Positions 1 to 10,853 of a stretch of DNA of 64,000 nt are shown piece by piece (the stretch's first letter is position 1; every line of letters begins with the position of its first letter). A program made the position numbers and the translations under genes. The notes beneath the pieces are model-generated. The model had not been told where the DNA came from. It worked only from the letters and a program-made list of their open reading frames with translations, and made no database searches. Source of the DNA: Gloeopeniophorella convolvens (taxonomy: Eukaryota > Basidiomycota > Agaricomycetes > Russulales); the NCBI GenBank assembly GCA_022496205.1, contig WTXD01000052.1, positions 62,001 through 126,000 of the forward strand. Reading direction: 5' to 3'.

Positions 1-891
1 TCTGACTTATCCCACAGCACATCCCTGGAGATTAACCACAAGTCTATGGAAGTATGTCGCACCGTTGACTTTCGGTACATGCCCAACCTAATGGATCTTT
101 GTAGCTGGTGAAGAAATCCCAAGCCGGTGGTGGCGTTGCTGTCAAGATAGAGCACGCCGTCTATCAGTCAGCTAAGATGTTCGGACGGCATTTCGACGAG
201 AAAGACGAGGTGTACAGTCGGATATCACGGCAGAGCATTGACGTGCTCAAGGTTTGTCTCTCGTCCTCGTGAACAACCGCTCGCTGCTCACACAATCTGC
301 AGACTTCCTTCAAAGCAGATGTTTCGAACGAGGAGTGGCTATTGATCAAAGCTCTGAAACCAGTGAGTGCGATTCCCTCTCCCAACGAACTTTATTGACG
401 ATCAATCGCAGCGTCTCGACGTTTCCTAGGCAATTTGTTTGGGCTGGCATTTAGCATCCGCAATCATGCGTTGGCATTGCATACCATTACTCATCACATC
501 CCATCTGTCGCGGACGTTGTATCATTGGTGTTGTACTGCTGGGCCTTCGATTTGGCACGAACGGCGAATCCGTGTACGATTTAGCGAATGTATGCGTGGA
601 ACATGTAGCCAACATGTAGCTGTCACAAAGGTCGAGTCGTGGAATGGCAAACCATATTCATCAACGGGGTCTGTGTGGTTAAGCCTTTAGGCTTTAGTGC
701 CCATCCGCATTCACCTTCCGCAAGGATCTACCTCCAACAGTTTGTTGTTGGCCCTAGTTCCAACTTCGGAGTCAGGCAGGATAAAGTGCTTGATTCGGGG
801 AGCTTCGGTTGCCGGGAGCGCGCATTTCACAAACGCGCACCGGGGAGCGCCAAATAGAACCAAATAGACTCCTCGACCACCTCCACCACCC
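1..891 (+). other. Window edge: possible partial gene, not identified
   Basis: Three stretches join in one frame through plausible short introns: about 110-250, 303-360 and 411-580. The conceptual peptide contains [20 protein letters not shown] and SFKADVSNEEWLLIKALKP, then a hydrophobic part with GNLFGLAFSIRNHALA. The frame stops near 582, and the 5' part lies outside the window or before base 40. I do not recognise a family, and the last exon could be chance. Bases 690-891 then act as the upstream region of the NDUFA12 gene. Splice-consistent joins argue for coding; the lack of a recognisable domain argues for caution. Confidence 0.25.
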
Positions 892-1529
892 ATGCCGTCG
901 CTCGCGCGCTACATCCGCGGCATTCGCACTGTCGGAATCAAGGAATGGTGGCACCAGATGCAGTATATTGGTGACGTGAAGGCAGGCACCTTTGTGGGCT
1001 CCGACCAGTGCGTTCCGAATCGCTACACGAGCCCTTGTGCGTTGACATGACGCTTGCAGGTTCGGGAACCGTTACTTCGAGAATCTTAACGCAGAACAGG
1101 AGGTTCCTGGTGCGATTGGTCTCTTTCGTTTACTATAACTGTCTTCTGATGGTGTTCAGGCCGTCACCGCTGGGTTGACTTCGCTCAGGTTCGATCCAAC
1201 TCCCATCCCGAATGCCCGAATCTGTGCTTATATTTCTCCCATTGTAGCACGACCTCAACGCCACGCAGGTTCCAGCTGAGTGGCACTCTTGGCTTTCCCA
1301 CATCCGCAAGTTGCCGCCGCAGGAGGACGCTATCGTGCAGATCCTCACGCCTCCATGGAAGGGGGTAAGTGCCCTTCACAGGTTCCCTTTTGTTACTCAC
1401 AGACTTGCGTAGCCCTGGGTTGAGAATCTGACTGGTACTCGTGGCGCATACCGCTGCTACAGCACCTCGAAACCCAAAGTCGAGGCATGGCAGCCCAAGG
1501 TTGCCGCGCGCGGTGCACCAGCCTCGTAG
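892..1529 (+). CDS. NDUFA12: NADH:ubiquinone oxidoreductase accessory subunit NDUFA12 (B17.2)
   Basis: Accessory subunit of mitochondrial respiratory complex I, at the matrix-arm/membrane-arm junction. Five exons (892-1007, 1060-1109, 1160-1188, 1248-1364, 1413-1529) join to exactly 143 codons including the stop. The start MPSLARYIRGIRTVGIKEWW, then GTFVGSDQFGNRYFEN, RHRWVDFAQ, VPAEWHSWLSHIRKLPPQED, TPPWKGPWVENLTGTRGAYR and YSTSKPKVEAWQPKV match the fungal B17.2 family along its full length of about 142 residues. The third intron uses a less usual GTTCGA donor, chosen because it restores the conserved WVDFAQ-HD join. No separate cleaved presequence is obvious, as is usual for this subunit. 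The gene converges on the FAD oxidoreductase at 1582 with only about 50 bases between stop codons. Confidence 0.93.
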
Positions 1530-1581
1530 ATTTGTACCATAGAACATTCAATCAGGACTGTCTAGCGTCTAATGCACATTA

Positions 1582-3145
1582 TCAACCTCTCCTTCTAACA
1601 AGCACGTCATCCACAATCATCTCCGCCAGCGCAAGGCTCGACGTGAGCCCAGGGCTCTCAATGCCTAGCAGGCTGATCATCGGCGCTCCGGCGCTCGCAC
1701 CGTCTGCGTAGTCCGTCCGCACCACAAAGTCCTGGAACGGCGCACCAGGGGGCGCCAACTTCGGGCGGATACCAGCGTAGTCCGGCCGGAAGCTCTCCAG
1801 CCGCACGCCGGGCAAGTACCGCAAGACCGCGGCGTGCATCGAACGCGCGCGCTCCTCGTCCGGCGCGAGTTGCGCCGCCCATACGTCCTCGTCGCGTGTT
1901 GTGCCCGGCGGGACCGTGAGCCAGTCGATGTCCGGTCCAAAGCGCACGTTGCCTCCCATGTCGAGCGTCAAATGCGTGCCGAGGGAGTTGAAGGACGCGC
2001 CACGGCTCGCGGACGCCTCGTGCGCGGGGTAGACGAGGTGTTGGATGCCTTTGACTTCAGGCCCGTGGTACGACGCATACGCGCCACGCGCAAAGTACAT
2101 CGGGATCCGGCGCGCTGGGGGGAGCACCTCGTTGAGGACACTCGTGGCGCCTAGGCCCGCCGCGTTGATTAGCACCCGCGCATACATCGCGTCGCCCTCT
2201 CCGTCAGCCTTGTTCCTTCCGTCGGCACCGGCACCGGCACCTGTGACAGTTTGCACGACCCAGCCGTTGCTGCGCGCCGGCGTGCCGTCGATGCGCACCA
2301 CACGCGTCGCGTACGCGATCGCGCCGCCTGCCTCCTCGAAGTCCCGCTCGAGGCTTGTAAGCAGTGCTGCGGAATCGACGATGCCCGTTGAAGGGCTCCA
2401 TAACGCGGCAGTAATGTCGTCTGCGAGCCCCGGCACACGCTCACGCGCAGCCGCGCCGTCCAGCAACACCGTATGCAGGACATACGAGTCCGCGGTGTGG
2501 TCCCAGCGTGGTGGAGCACGCAGACCTTGTGCCTTCGCATGTAGCGCAGCAAGCTGCTCACGTTGGTCGACGCGGCCCACGACGAGTTTGCCCAGGCGCC
2601 GATGAGGGATCCCGTGCTTTGTGCAATAGGAATAAAGCATCTGCCGCCCACGCAGACATAGGCGCGTCTTTAATGAGCCAGGGGGGTAATATAGACCTGT
2701 CTTGTTTGTGAGGAGCAGACCTGCAGAAGAAGATGACAACACGCACCCGCATGAATGACTTCAGAGTTGCGGGAGCTGTTCATGGCACCTTGAGCTTAGT
2801 TGCCCATGGAGTCGGTCAGAACGTACCTCGTCTCCTCGCCGGCACGGTTGTGTCTCTCGATGAGCACCGTCGTCTTGTTCGTGAACCGCTGTGACAATGC
2901 GCGAGCAATTGCAAGCCCAACGACGCCTGATCGAGCGTCCGAATCAATCATTGGTCCCGACCAGACCTGCAGAAGTATGTGCACCCACCTCCACCAATAA
3001 CGACGTGGTCTATTACAGACTCTGGTGGCTTCGAGACAGATATCAGAGAAAGTTGCAAAAACAATGCATGCACTACACACACCTTGAACTTGTACCGCCC
3101 GGCACTGTTCAGCGTTGCAGTGAGCCCACGCACAGCGTTCTGCAT
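1582..3145 (-). CDS. FAD-dependent oxidoreductase, L-2-hydroxyglutarate dehydrogenase-like
   Basis: Probable mitochondrial flavoenzyme oxidising L-2-hydroxyglutarate (metabolite repair) or a related 2-hydroxy acid. Five exons (3083-3145, 2989-3028, 2827-2926, 2747-2775, 1582-2696) join in frame to 448 residues. A short basic leader (MQNAVRGLTATLNSAGRYKF) could be a presequence. VIGGGVVGLAIARALSQRF is the dinucleotide-binding glycine motif at about residue 30, split by an intron inside the glycines. ETSSRNSEVIHAGLYYPPGS is the classic DAO/L2HGDH block. The C-terminal LGIESPGLTSSLALAEMIVD is the second FAD-contacting segment. VINAAGLG-like INAAGLGATSV and the RPDYAGIRPKL block also fit. Length is typical. 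The exact substrate is inferred from family resemblance; other DAO-family oxidases are possible. Confidence 0.85.
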
Positions 3146-4330
3146 GCTTCACGGTTGAGCAAGTGCGCTCGATATCAGCACGTATTGAAGAAATCTATGT
3201 GTTCTTGAGGATAGTGCAAGCCTCTTATAAGTGCATCGACTGCGGCGGGCGTCGCATGGATTCACTGGGTAACACCCGCTTATACCGTAATTCAGAAGGG
3301 ATGGTTGATGAGTCAACTGAGAGCGCGGCGCGTGGGAGAGGTCACAGTCGTACGCCGATCGAGTAGTACGTCCATGCCAGAGTCTCAGAAGCTGCTGGCA
3401 CCTCATCATTTTCTGTCTCCCCATGTGCAGTGTTACCATCGCCACTACGTTTGCAGCACATGTCACTGATCCTTGGTCGTCGTCCATTCTCTACGATCAT
3501 CGAAAAATGGTGCGGCAACGACATGATGTCCGGTGCTTGCGTTGTGCAGCCTGATTCGGTGGACTCTGCCGACGCTACTCACGCCCCCGGCGGCCGTACA
3601 GGTCACACCTCCTACTCACCCCATCGGCCCATGAAGTCGCAGCGGTGAGTATATGCGGACCTTCGAAGTTCGCCCCTGCCAATGTTGCTCCTAGGCTGCA
3701 GTAACCGGGCGCAGCGAACAAAAATAGGTGCAATGGCGCCACCTCCTGACGTCCTTGACCCAAAGACCGGGCTTGAGATGCAGAACGAGCCTCGGTGATA
3801 TGCTTCCTGACTGGCCGGGTGTAATTGACTATAGAGAACCTCGGACCAAGAGAACCCTTGTTTTCGTTATTCGTCAGTTGCCTGTGTTCCATCCTGTGTT
3901 CACGGTCCCCATAGACGTCCGGAGCAGTCGACTGAAGCCGATCCGAGTTGACTGGTCACTAGAACTACTCGGTGTTTCGGATCGGATACTCATCAACTTT
4001 GGCAGGTGCCAAGCGGGATCATCTTTGCGCCGACAATGCAATTGCGACAAGGTCGACGGCCTATGCGCGAGGAGAATGAAATGACAGACTCCCCGGGACG
4101 CTCACGGGGGACTCGAGTTGATGGCTAATAATAAGCGCTGGCCAGGCACACTGACATCACCATCGCATGTCTGTTCGCTTATTTTCCAACAAAGGGTTTA
4201 GGCGCCGAACCCACCAACATCAACTCTTGGCACCTGCCTCATGCAATCCGCAGCTTGCTCACGACCTCTTACGACTAAAGAACCACAAGCACGAGTCTGA
4301 CACGTCTCTCCTTAATCAACCTTCTTTTAC
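3146..4330. other. Intergenic, no supported gene
   Basis: Open frames on both strands are short, lack recognisable motifs and do not link through splice sites into a conserved protein. The stretch holds the upstream region of the FAD oxidoreductase (left) and of the first glycosidase (right). Confidence 0.5.
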
Positions 4331-5826
4331 ATGTACTGGTGTTATGTCCTCCTGTCCGCACTCCCAATGCTCGCTTCCGGCGCCGTTATCCCGCGCGCAT
4401 TCCCGGGGTTGAACCTCACAACTTTGCGTCTCGTGAGACAAAACGCAATCAACATCTCGACGCGCAGGTGTGTTGCATCTGCTTATATCAGCCCGAAGCC
4501 ACCGCTAAATACATTCATGTACCATGCCACAGCTGGGAAATCGGCACCCTCGCGGAGGCGTTGACGGAGGTCGAGTGGTCCAGACTATCAACATTTGCCC
4601 CAGGATCTGTACCGCCCCCGCCCCGCCTGCCATGGTATGAGCATGCGAGCGATGTTTTGACTATTGCCGAGGAGTACGTGCCCTGCCCTCTCGCTCGTCC
4701 TGGATTGTGACCGTACCCTTCCGATCCAGCACCATCGACCAGAAGGCCAATGGGACACTTGCTCTCGCAGATGGCGACGGTTCTGTTGGAGACCCTGCTA
4801 GTGCATGCACCTACAACTTCCAAACAAGTTTTCATCTTTCTGATGCGACGCTGTATTGACAGGTCTTGGACAAGCCGTCTTGTTGTGCAACTGGACGCGC
4901 GTCGACCTCCTCGACACGCGCTTCTCCTCTGCTGCCGGCGAGCAGCTCGGGTTCCTTTTGGGCTTTGCGCCACGCGCTGACTCCGGTGCAATCTCGCACC
5001 GCGAAGACCAAGTTCAACTGTGGTGCGCATTGACGGGCTCTCCTTGCCACTGTCACATACCAACGCAGGGTCTCGCGCGTACGCCACGTAGGGCCGACTT
5101 TGTGTATATGGCGCCGCCATTCATCGCATACTTCGGCGCACTCCAAGCCGATGCGGGAGGACCAGCGCTGCTGCAGATCGCATATGATCAGGTGCGGTTG
5201 TACCGCGACGCGCTATTCGACGTGGATGTGAGCCTTTGGCGGCATGTCGTATTCGGATCCTTCGAGGATCCAGGCCATTGGGCAACCGGTCCGTATTTTC
5301 ACAGGCCACGTTCATCCGCAGTGCTGATATCCGAAGCAGGAAATGGTTGGGCGGCGGCTGGTGCGATGCGAGTCTTGGCCACCATCAAGCGGTCCAGCTT
5401 CGCGCTACAATTTCGGCCACAACAGGCCGATCTCGAACAGTGGGTCGACGAGATCCTCACGGGTGTTTGGCAGCACCAAGTACGTCATGCCGCACTTCTC
5501 AGCAGCCGCGCAAGCTTAATCTAGCACAGCAAAGCAACGGGACGCTCCTGAATTACATAGATCAACCTGATTCATTCGCGGATTCATCCGCCACGGCACT
5601 GCTTGCTGCCACGACCCTTCGGTACAGCATCCTCACGGGTGACACGAAGCACGACGCCGCGGCGCTACGCGCGATGCAGCTCGTGTTCAACAGTATCGAC
5701 GATGATGGGTGGCTACTTAACACCGTGAACCCTGACGTTTTCAACGCGCCGAACATCAACGGAACGCACAGTGCCGAAGGCCAGTCTTTCGTTCTGTTGC
5801 TCGCCGCTGCATGGAATGCCTATTAG
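4331..5826 (+). CDS. Secreted six-hairpin glycosidase, GH88/GH105-like (copy 1)
   Basis: Likely secreted unsaturated-uronyl/rhamnogalacturonyl hydrolase-type enzyme that trims pectin-derived oligosaccharides. Seven exons (4331-4467, 4533-4673, 4730-4800, 4863-5022, 5092-5288, 5340-5479, 5530-5826) join in frame. A hydrophobic signal peptide opens the protein (MYWCYVLLSALPMLASGAV). Family blocks are SWEIGTLAEALTEVEW, ISHREDQVQLW-ADFVYMAPPF with the probable catalytic Asp after W-A, AYDQVRLYRDALFDVD, GNGWAAAGAMRVL, and QSNGTLLNYID with GQSFVLLL near the end. Compared with its paralogue at 30371 it has two extra introns (5023-5091 inside the W-A-D motif, 5289-5339 before GNGWAAAG) and clearly lower third-position GC. 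The frame is intact. The exact substrate cannot be read from sequence. Confidence 0.83.
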
Positions 5827-6890
5827 AAGGACCCTAAATTCACCGCGACACCACCACGATTTCGAGACGACTGCGATAGACTGCACACACATTCACCTCG
5901 GATGACACATTAGCATGGGTTTCAAGCCACTGTATCAATCTTTATTTAACTAACGTATACTGTACCGATGCGACACCCCCTACCACCTAACTGTCATTCT
6001 ACCTCGGCCAACATCTGAATTGGCGGCGCTGACTGCCATGATTAGATTGCACAATGCATATTTCTGACACTACTCACGACCTCACCTCAGCCCACATGGC
6101 AAGCCCGGCCAGTCAGACCCGAGTGGTTGCTTTGGCGGTCCAGGTAGTCTGATGTCACACGCTAGCAGCAACGCAGATTGTTTGCGCAGCTGCCTTGTCC
6201 GAAGCGCTACGTGTTTTACGGCGATGCCGCCATCGAGCGCGTACTCTACTCCCTGTCGTGCCTCTCTTACGCTCTGCCTCGGAGCCTCTGGCAAGCGAGA
6301 GCGTCAGACCGGTCAGCTGCTCGAGGTAGCCGCCATATTGCCTGAACCAAGGGTGGCGTGCGTTGGAGGAGTCCCGAGAGGGGCAAGGTGATGTGGGCCA
6401 AACATGTCACCGGGCTCACAGGTGGACAGAGGCTGGGCAGGTCACAGTATGACGTCGGTGGCGGTTTACGACGGACGTACTGATCCGGTTCCTTCCTTCT
6501 TGTTCCCTACTGTCCTCTATGAGAGGTGGTCAGTATTTCATTAGTCACCAACTAGACACAATATACCGCATAGACTGGGGTCTGCGCCGAGAATCATATT
6601 CTACTGCACTGCACTTTCTCCAGGTATTCAGAGTGGTGATGAGGACCAAGGATGAGCCGATCGAGCCAGTCGGCATGACAAACGGAACGAGTGTGCCAAG
6701 AGGTCGCCGCCCCGAGTCCGAGTCGGTGTTCACTAAGTTGGCGCTATGCCACGTGAAAAGCCGATGCGGGGAACAACAGGAACAGCCGGAGCTTGTTTCC
6801 GTTGCGTATATACCGCTGTCCTGCGTGCCCAAACGACCACACAACATACCCATATCCATACCTCCATAACCTCCTGCATTCTAACGACAA
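5827..6890. other. Intergenic, no supported gene
   Basis: 3' flank of the first glycosidase and upstream region of the b5-acyl-CoA dehydrogenase. Only short frames without motifs were seen. The last about 80 bases before the ATG at 6891 are C/A-rich, as expected for a 5' leader. Confidence 0.5.
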
Positions 6891-9024
6891 ATGGCGTCAA
6901 AGCAGCTGAAGGAGTTTACCCACGAGGAGGTCGCACAGGTGCGTCATGCGTCGTAGAGCTCGGCCGGGATTGAGCTACTAACACTGGCACTCCCAGCACA
7001 ACAAAGAGGGCAACCTGGTATATCCCTCCTCCTATCGCGGATACTAGTCGTTTAACACATCTTCAGTGGATCATTGTTGACTCACGAGTATATGACGTGT
7101 CGAAATTCGCCAACTTGCACCCCGGAGGAGCTGCTGTCCTACTTGTCGACCCCATAGGTGCGTATACAATCTTGCTCGAAGACGTACCACACCCTCTGAT
7201 TCAGCCCCGCTAGCTGGAAAGGACGCCACCAACGCATTTTTTGGCCTACACCGTCAGGAGGTCCTTCACCGCCCACAGTACGCGCGGCTGCAGATCGGCA
7301 CCATCAAGGGCAAGGAGCCACAGATCAAGCCCCTCGCCGCTGACGAGCTCTCGCGCGTCCCATACGCAGAGCCATCGTGGCTTTCTCCTGGTTTCTCGAG
7401 CCCATACTACGGGGAGAGCCACAGGCGGTTCCAGAAGGCTATGCGCAAGTTTGTCAACGAGGTCGTTCTGCCTGATGCAACCCGCTGTGAGGAGAACGGG
7501 AAGCGCATCTCGCAAGAGGTCGTGGAGAAACTCGGGTGAGCGAATCGGCTCCGAAGGGCTCCTCCATGTCAAACGGCTGACACGCACGCCAGCGAGATGA
7601 ATATCATTGGCATGCGCTTGGGTCCCGGGAAGCACCTCAAAGGGAAGACACTCTTGGGTGGTGTCATTACTCCAGAAGAATTTGACCACTTCCACGAGGT
7701 AACTAAATTTAATTAGCGTATCTCGCGTGTACTTCTTTATTCAATTCGTTACCCCACAGCTCATCGTTAATGCAGAACTCTCGCGCTGCGGCACGCGCGG
7801 CTACATGGATGGCCTGCTCGCTGGTGACGTGATTGGTCTCCCACCCGTGCTCAACTTCGGCTCCCCCGAGCTGCAGGCCAAGATCGTCCCAGACGTCCTT
7901 GGGGGCAGGAAGTTCATCTGCCTGGCTATCAGCGAGGCGTTTGCTGGAAGCGACGTTGGTGGGATGCAGACCTATGCCTACAAAGACGGCAACGAGTGGG
8001 TCATCTCGGGCACCAAGAAGTATGTACCTCAGAACTGCGTATTCGAGCTGCGGTCTCTTACGGCGCCCACACAATCAGGTGGATTACCAATGGCTCGTTT
8101 GCGGACTACTTCACTGTTGGCTGCAAGACCGACAACGGCTATACTGTTATCCTGGTCCCTCGCTCCGACGAGCTGTCTACCAAGCCGATTAAAACGGCGT
8201 ACTCGGCAACAGCGGGTACTGCATTCGTAACATTCGACAAGGTCCGCGTCCCACTGGCGAACACGCTCGGCAAGGAGGGCAAGGGCATGTCCGTTATCCT
8301 GAGCAATTTCAACCACGAGCGGTGGATGATTCTCACCATGAGTCTGAGCACGCAACGCCTTATCGTTGAGGAGTGCCTGAAGTATGCACAACTAATTACG
8401 CAGAATCGTTTGACCGGTGCTGATTGTGGGTGCTCCCGCGTAGGTGGTCGCAGCAGCGTCAGGCATTCGGCAAGCCTCTCAGCTCTCAGGCCGTTATTCG
8501 CGCCAAACTCGCGCAGATGATCGCACGGATAGAGTCGGCGCAGAGTTGGCTCGAGAATGTAACGCATCAGATGAACAACGTCTGTACCCTCTTTTTTCCC
8601 GCTCCCCTGGACAGCGATTAACTTAGGCACACGGCTGTACAGATGTCCTATGCGGAGCAGGCCGACAAGATCGCCGGTACCATTGCACTCTTAAAGCAGT
8701 ATGTATTTGATCTTGCGCCCCACATGGTGACCCTGCACAGTCATTGACTTTTTGACAGGTATGTCACGAGCACAGGACGTGCCACAGCAGAAGACGCCGC
8801 GCAAATCTTTGGTGGTCGCTCAGTCACCCAATCTGGCATGGGCAAGCTGGTTGAGAATGTATGTCGACCCTTTTGGTTGCGCGTATGTTTTCTGACCGGA
8901 ACATTCATCACAGTACCACCGCACGTCACCATACGATGCGATTCTTGGCGGAGCAGAGGATGTCATGGGTGACCTCGGTGTCCGCCAAGCTCTCAGGAAA
9001 ATGCCCAAGAACGCACGCCTGTAG
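6891..9024 (+). CDS. Cytochrome b5-acyl-CoA dehydrogenase fusion, probably peroxisomal
   Basis: Flavoprotein predicted to introduce the alpha-beta double bond in acyl-CoA, fused to an N-terminal cytochrome b5 haem domain; about 530 residues in roughly ten exons. The b5 part (residues about 1-85) starts MASKQLKEFTHEEVAQ, has IVDSRVYDVSKFANLHPGG with the first haem His, and FFGLHRQEVL with the second. The ACAD part has CLAISEAFAGSDVGGMQT (FAD/substrate loop), WITNGSFADYF, FNHERWMI, WSQQRQAFGKPLS, IFGGRSVTQSGMGK and YDAILGGAEDVMGDLG, whose Glu is in the place of the catalytic base. The C-terminus MPKNARL fits the type 1 peroxisomal signal [SAC]-[KRH]-[LM]. The fusion may pass electrons within one chain; that is inference. 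It lies 1.8 kb upstream of the P450 array on the same strand. Confidence 0.9.
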
Positions 9025-10853
9025 GCGCCGCTAGCAGCTACTAGACTATATCTGTATAACATCTAGGTTCGCAAGAAACCCAATCATTTTTTGGTCTGTT
9101 ACGGCTCTTTTGGTGCTCGGTTAGACAGAAGTACTTGTGTCCAAGCGAGTGATTTGCGCAGCTACGCGCAGGCACTAGGCCGCAGGCGTCGCTGTCCCAA
9201 TGTTAATGCTGCCGCGGCTTCGAAATCTGCCGGAACTTCGCGGGGGCGCGCGGGAAAGTTATTCCGCGATCACGTGATCTAAGCGCAGCTTCGAGGGCGA
9301 TGGACCATCACGCGTCACGCCGTGTCATCGATCACGTCCGATTCCTACCAGCTGGCAAGGGCCAATTTGGCCTTCTGCAAAGTCAATTGTATAGGTTTTA
9401 TACGCCACTGCATCAACTTCTCGACCTGCCCGGAGCCTGCGGGCTCCGTGCATCCGGCCTTGCAAACATCATTCTCACTGGTAAGGAGTAGTGGGATTTT
9501 CTCGCTAGTGCCACATGTCGGTGAAGAAATCAGAGACTAGTGCTGGTGACCAGTCCTAACAAAAAAGATGTAGTATATTCCAAGGCGTAAGTATTCACAT
9601 GATCAACCCTCTGCTATCTTCCGCGTTACGGCCCTTCAGCGCTGACGGCGTCTGCAAGCGCTTACAGCAGGAGGCCGATACATCCGCCCAAGGAAGTCGA
9701 CGTCCAGCTCCCAGAAGAAACTGCCATCAGAACTTTCCCTGCTCGCGTGGCTGCTTACTGACAAGATGACGTTCTCGACCTGGGAACCCGACGGGACGGT
9801 TCTCTCCGCAAGCGACTAGGGGTATTGCTCGATCGAAGTCGGCTCTGCAGTCGAATTTTTCCCAGTACTTACGTTGCCGGAATCCAGATCTCGGCGTTGT
9901 GCATGCACGTATCTGCACCTGCAGGCACCTGCCCAGTGCAGACGCAGTACGGCCCCCTCTACTCTCCGACGGGTTTTGTATCGACCCTTCGACCCCCTTC
10001 GAGCTTACATTCCCTAACCCTCGAACCGCAGGGAGAGGCCGCCGCGCGCGCTTGATAGTCGGGTCGGTTCCAAGACGCCCAAGTTGCTAGATGGTAAGGA
10101 GCGATCATTGGCAATGCCACATTTACTGGCAAGCATAAGTATTCATGTGTATCAGAGACCCTAAGAGGGCACACGTGCTACATTAAAACCGTGTTGCGAC
10201 GCATCCGCGCGGCGAGCAGGCCGTTCACCAGTCGCTCCGAATCGTTCCGTCTCCGGAATGAAGTGCTTCTCATGCGGCGCGTGTGGTGGCGCAGTGCGTC
10301 TACAGTTGCCCACAGTCTCCCCGGGTGCACTCTTCTGGCTGGCACCGGCCGGCTTCGCGGTCGCATCTGGACGCGCACCCTCCCCTTCCGCCGAGGTGAA
10401 ATTACGCGCGCTTCGCCTCGCCAGCCGAGACCCACAATTTGTCTCCGCCCAATATGGCGTTATCTTTTTGCGGGTTCCAACTTCCCTCGCCTATAGGCCG
10501 CTACAGGAACCGCAAAACATTGAACACGCCCGGGTGGTCTGCATGCAGGCATTCCTTTGAGGGTTTTTGGTAAACAGCGTGCATAGGGCAGCCTCATGGC
10601 GAGTGTTCTAGCTCAGGCCCGATACGCGTTTTCCGCACACTGAAGCAACCCGACATCCTGTTCATCTAGGCCGCGCTGATTGGCTACGCGTGTTAGCGAG
10701 CCTGTGATCAAAGTGCGTTCCAGCACTATTAGGATGTATTGGGGCGCCAGGCTTACGGTGCTCCCCCGCTCGGGGCCGTGAGTACTTATACCTCGTCAAT
10801 GGCAACCCGACGGCCCTGCAACGAATTTTTCCGCGCGTCCACTCCCTGCTATA
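9025..10853. other. Intergenic 1.8 kb between b5-ACAD and first P450
   Basis: No coding signal that I can support on either strand. It contains a 12-base perfect palindrome centred on CACGTG at 9268-9279, a possible bHLH/bZIP-type site. Open frames between 10190 and 10560 have no recognisable domain. Confidence 0.45.

Noticed and set aside
9268..9279. 12-base palindrome GATCACGTGATC as an operator
   Set aside because: A single E-box-like site is expected by chance in 64 kb and is 1.6 kb from the next start codon; kept only as a note.
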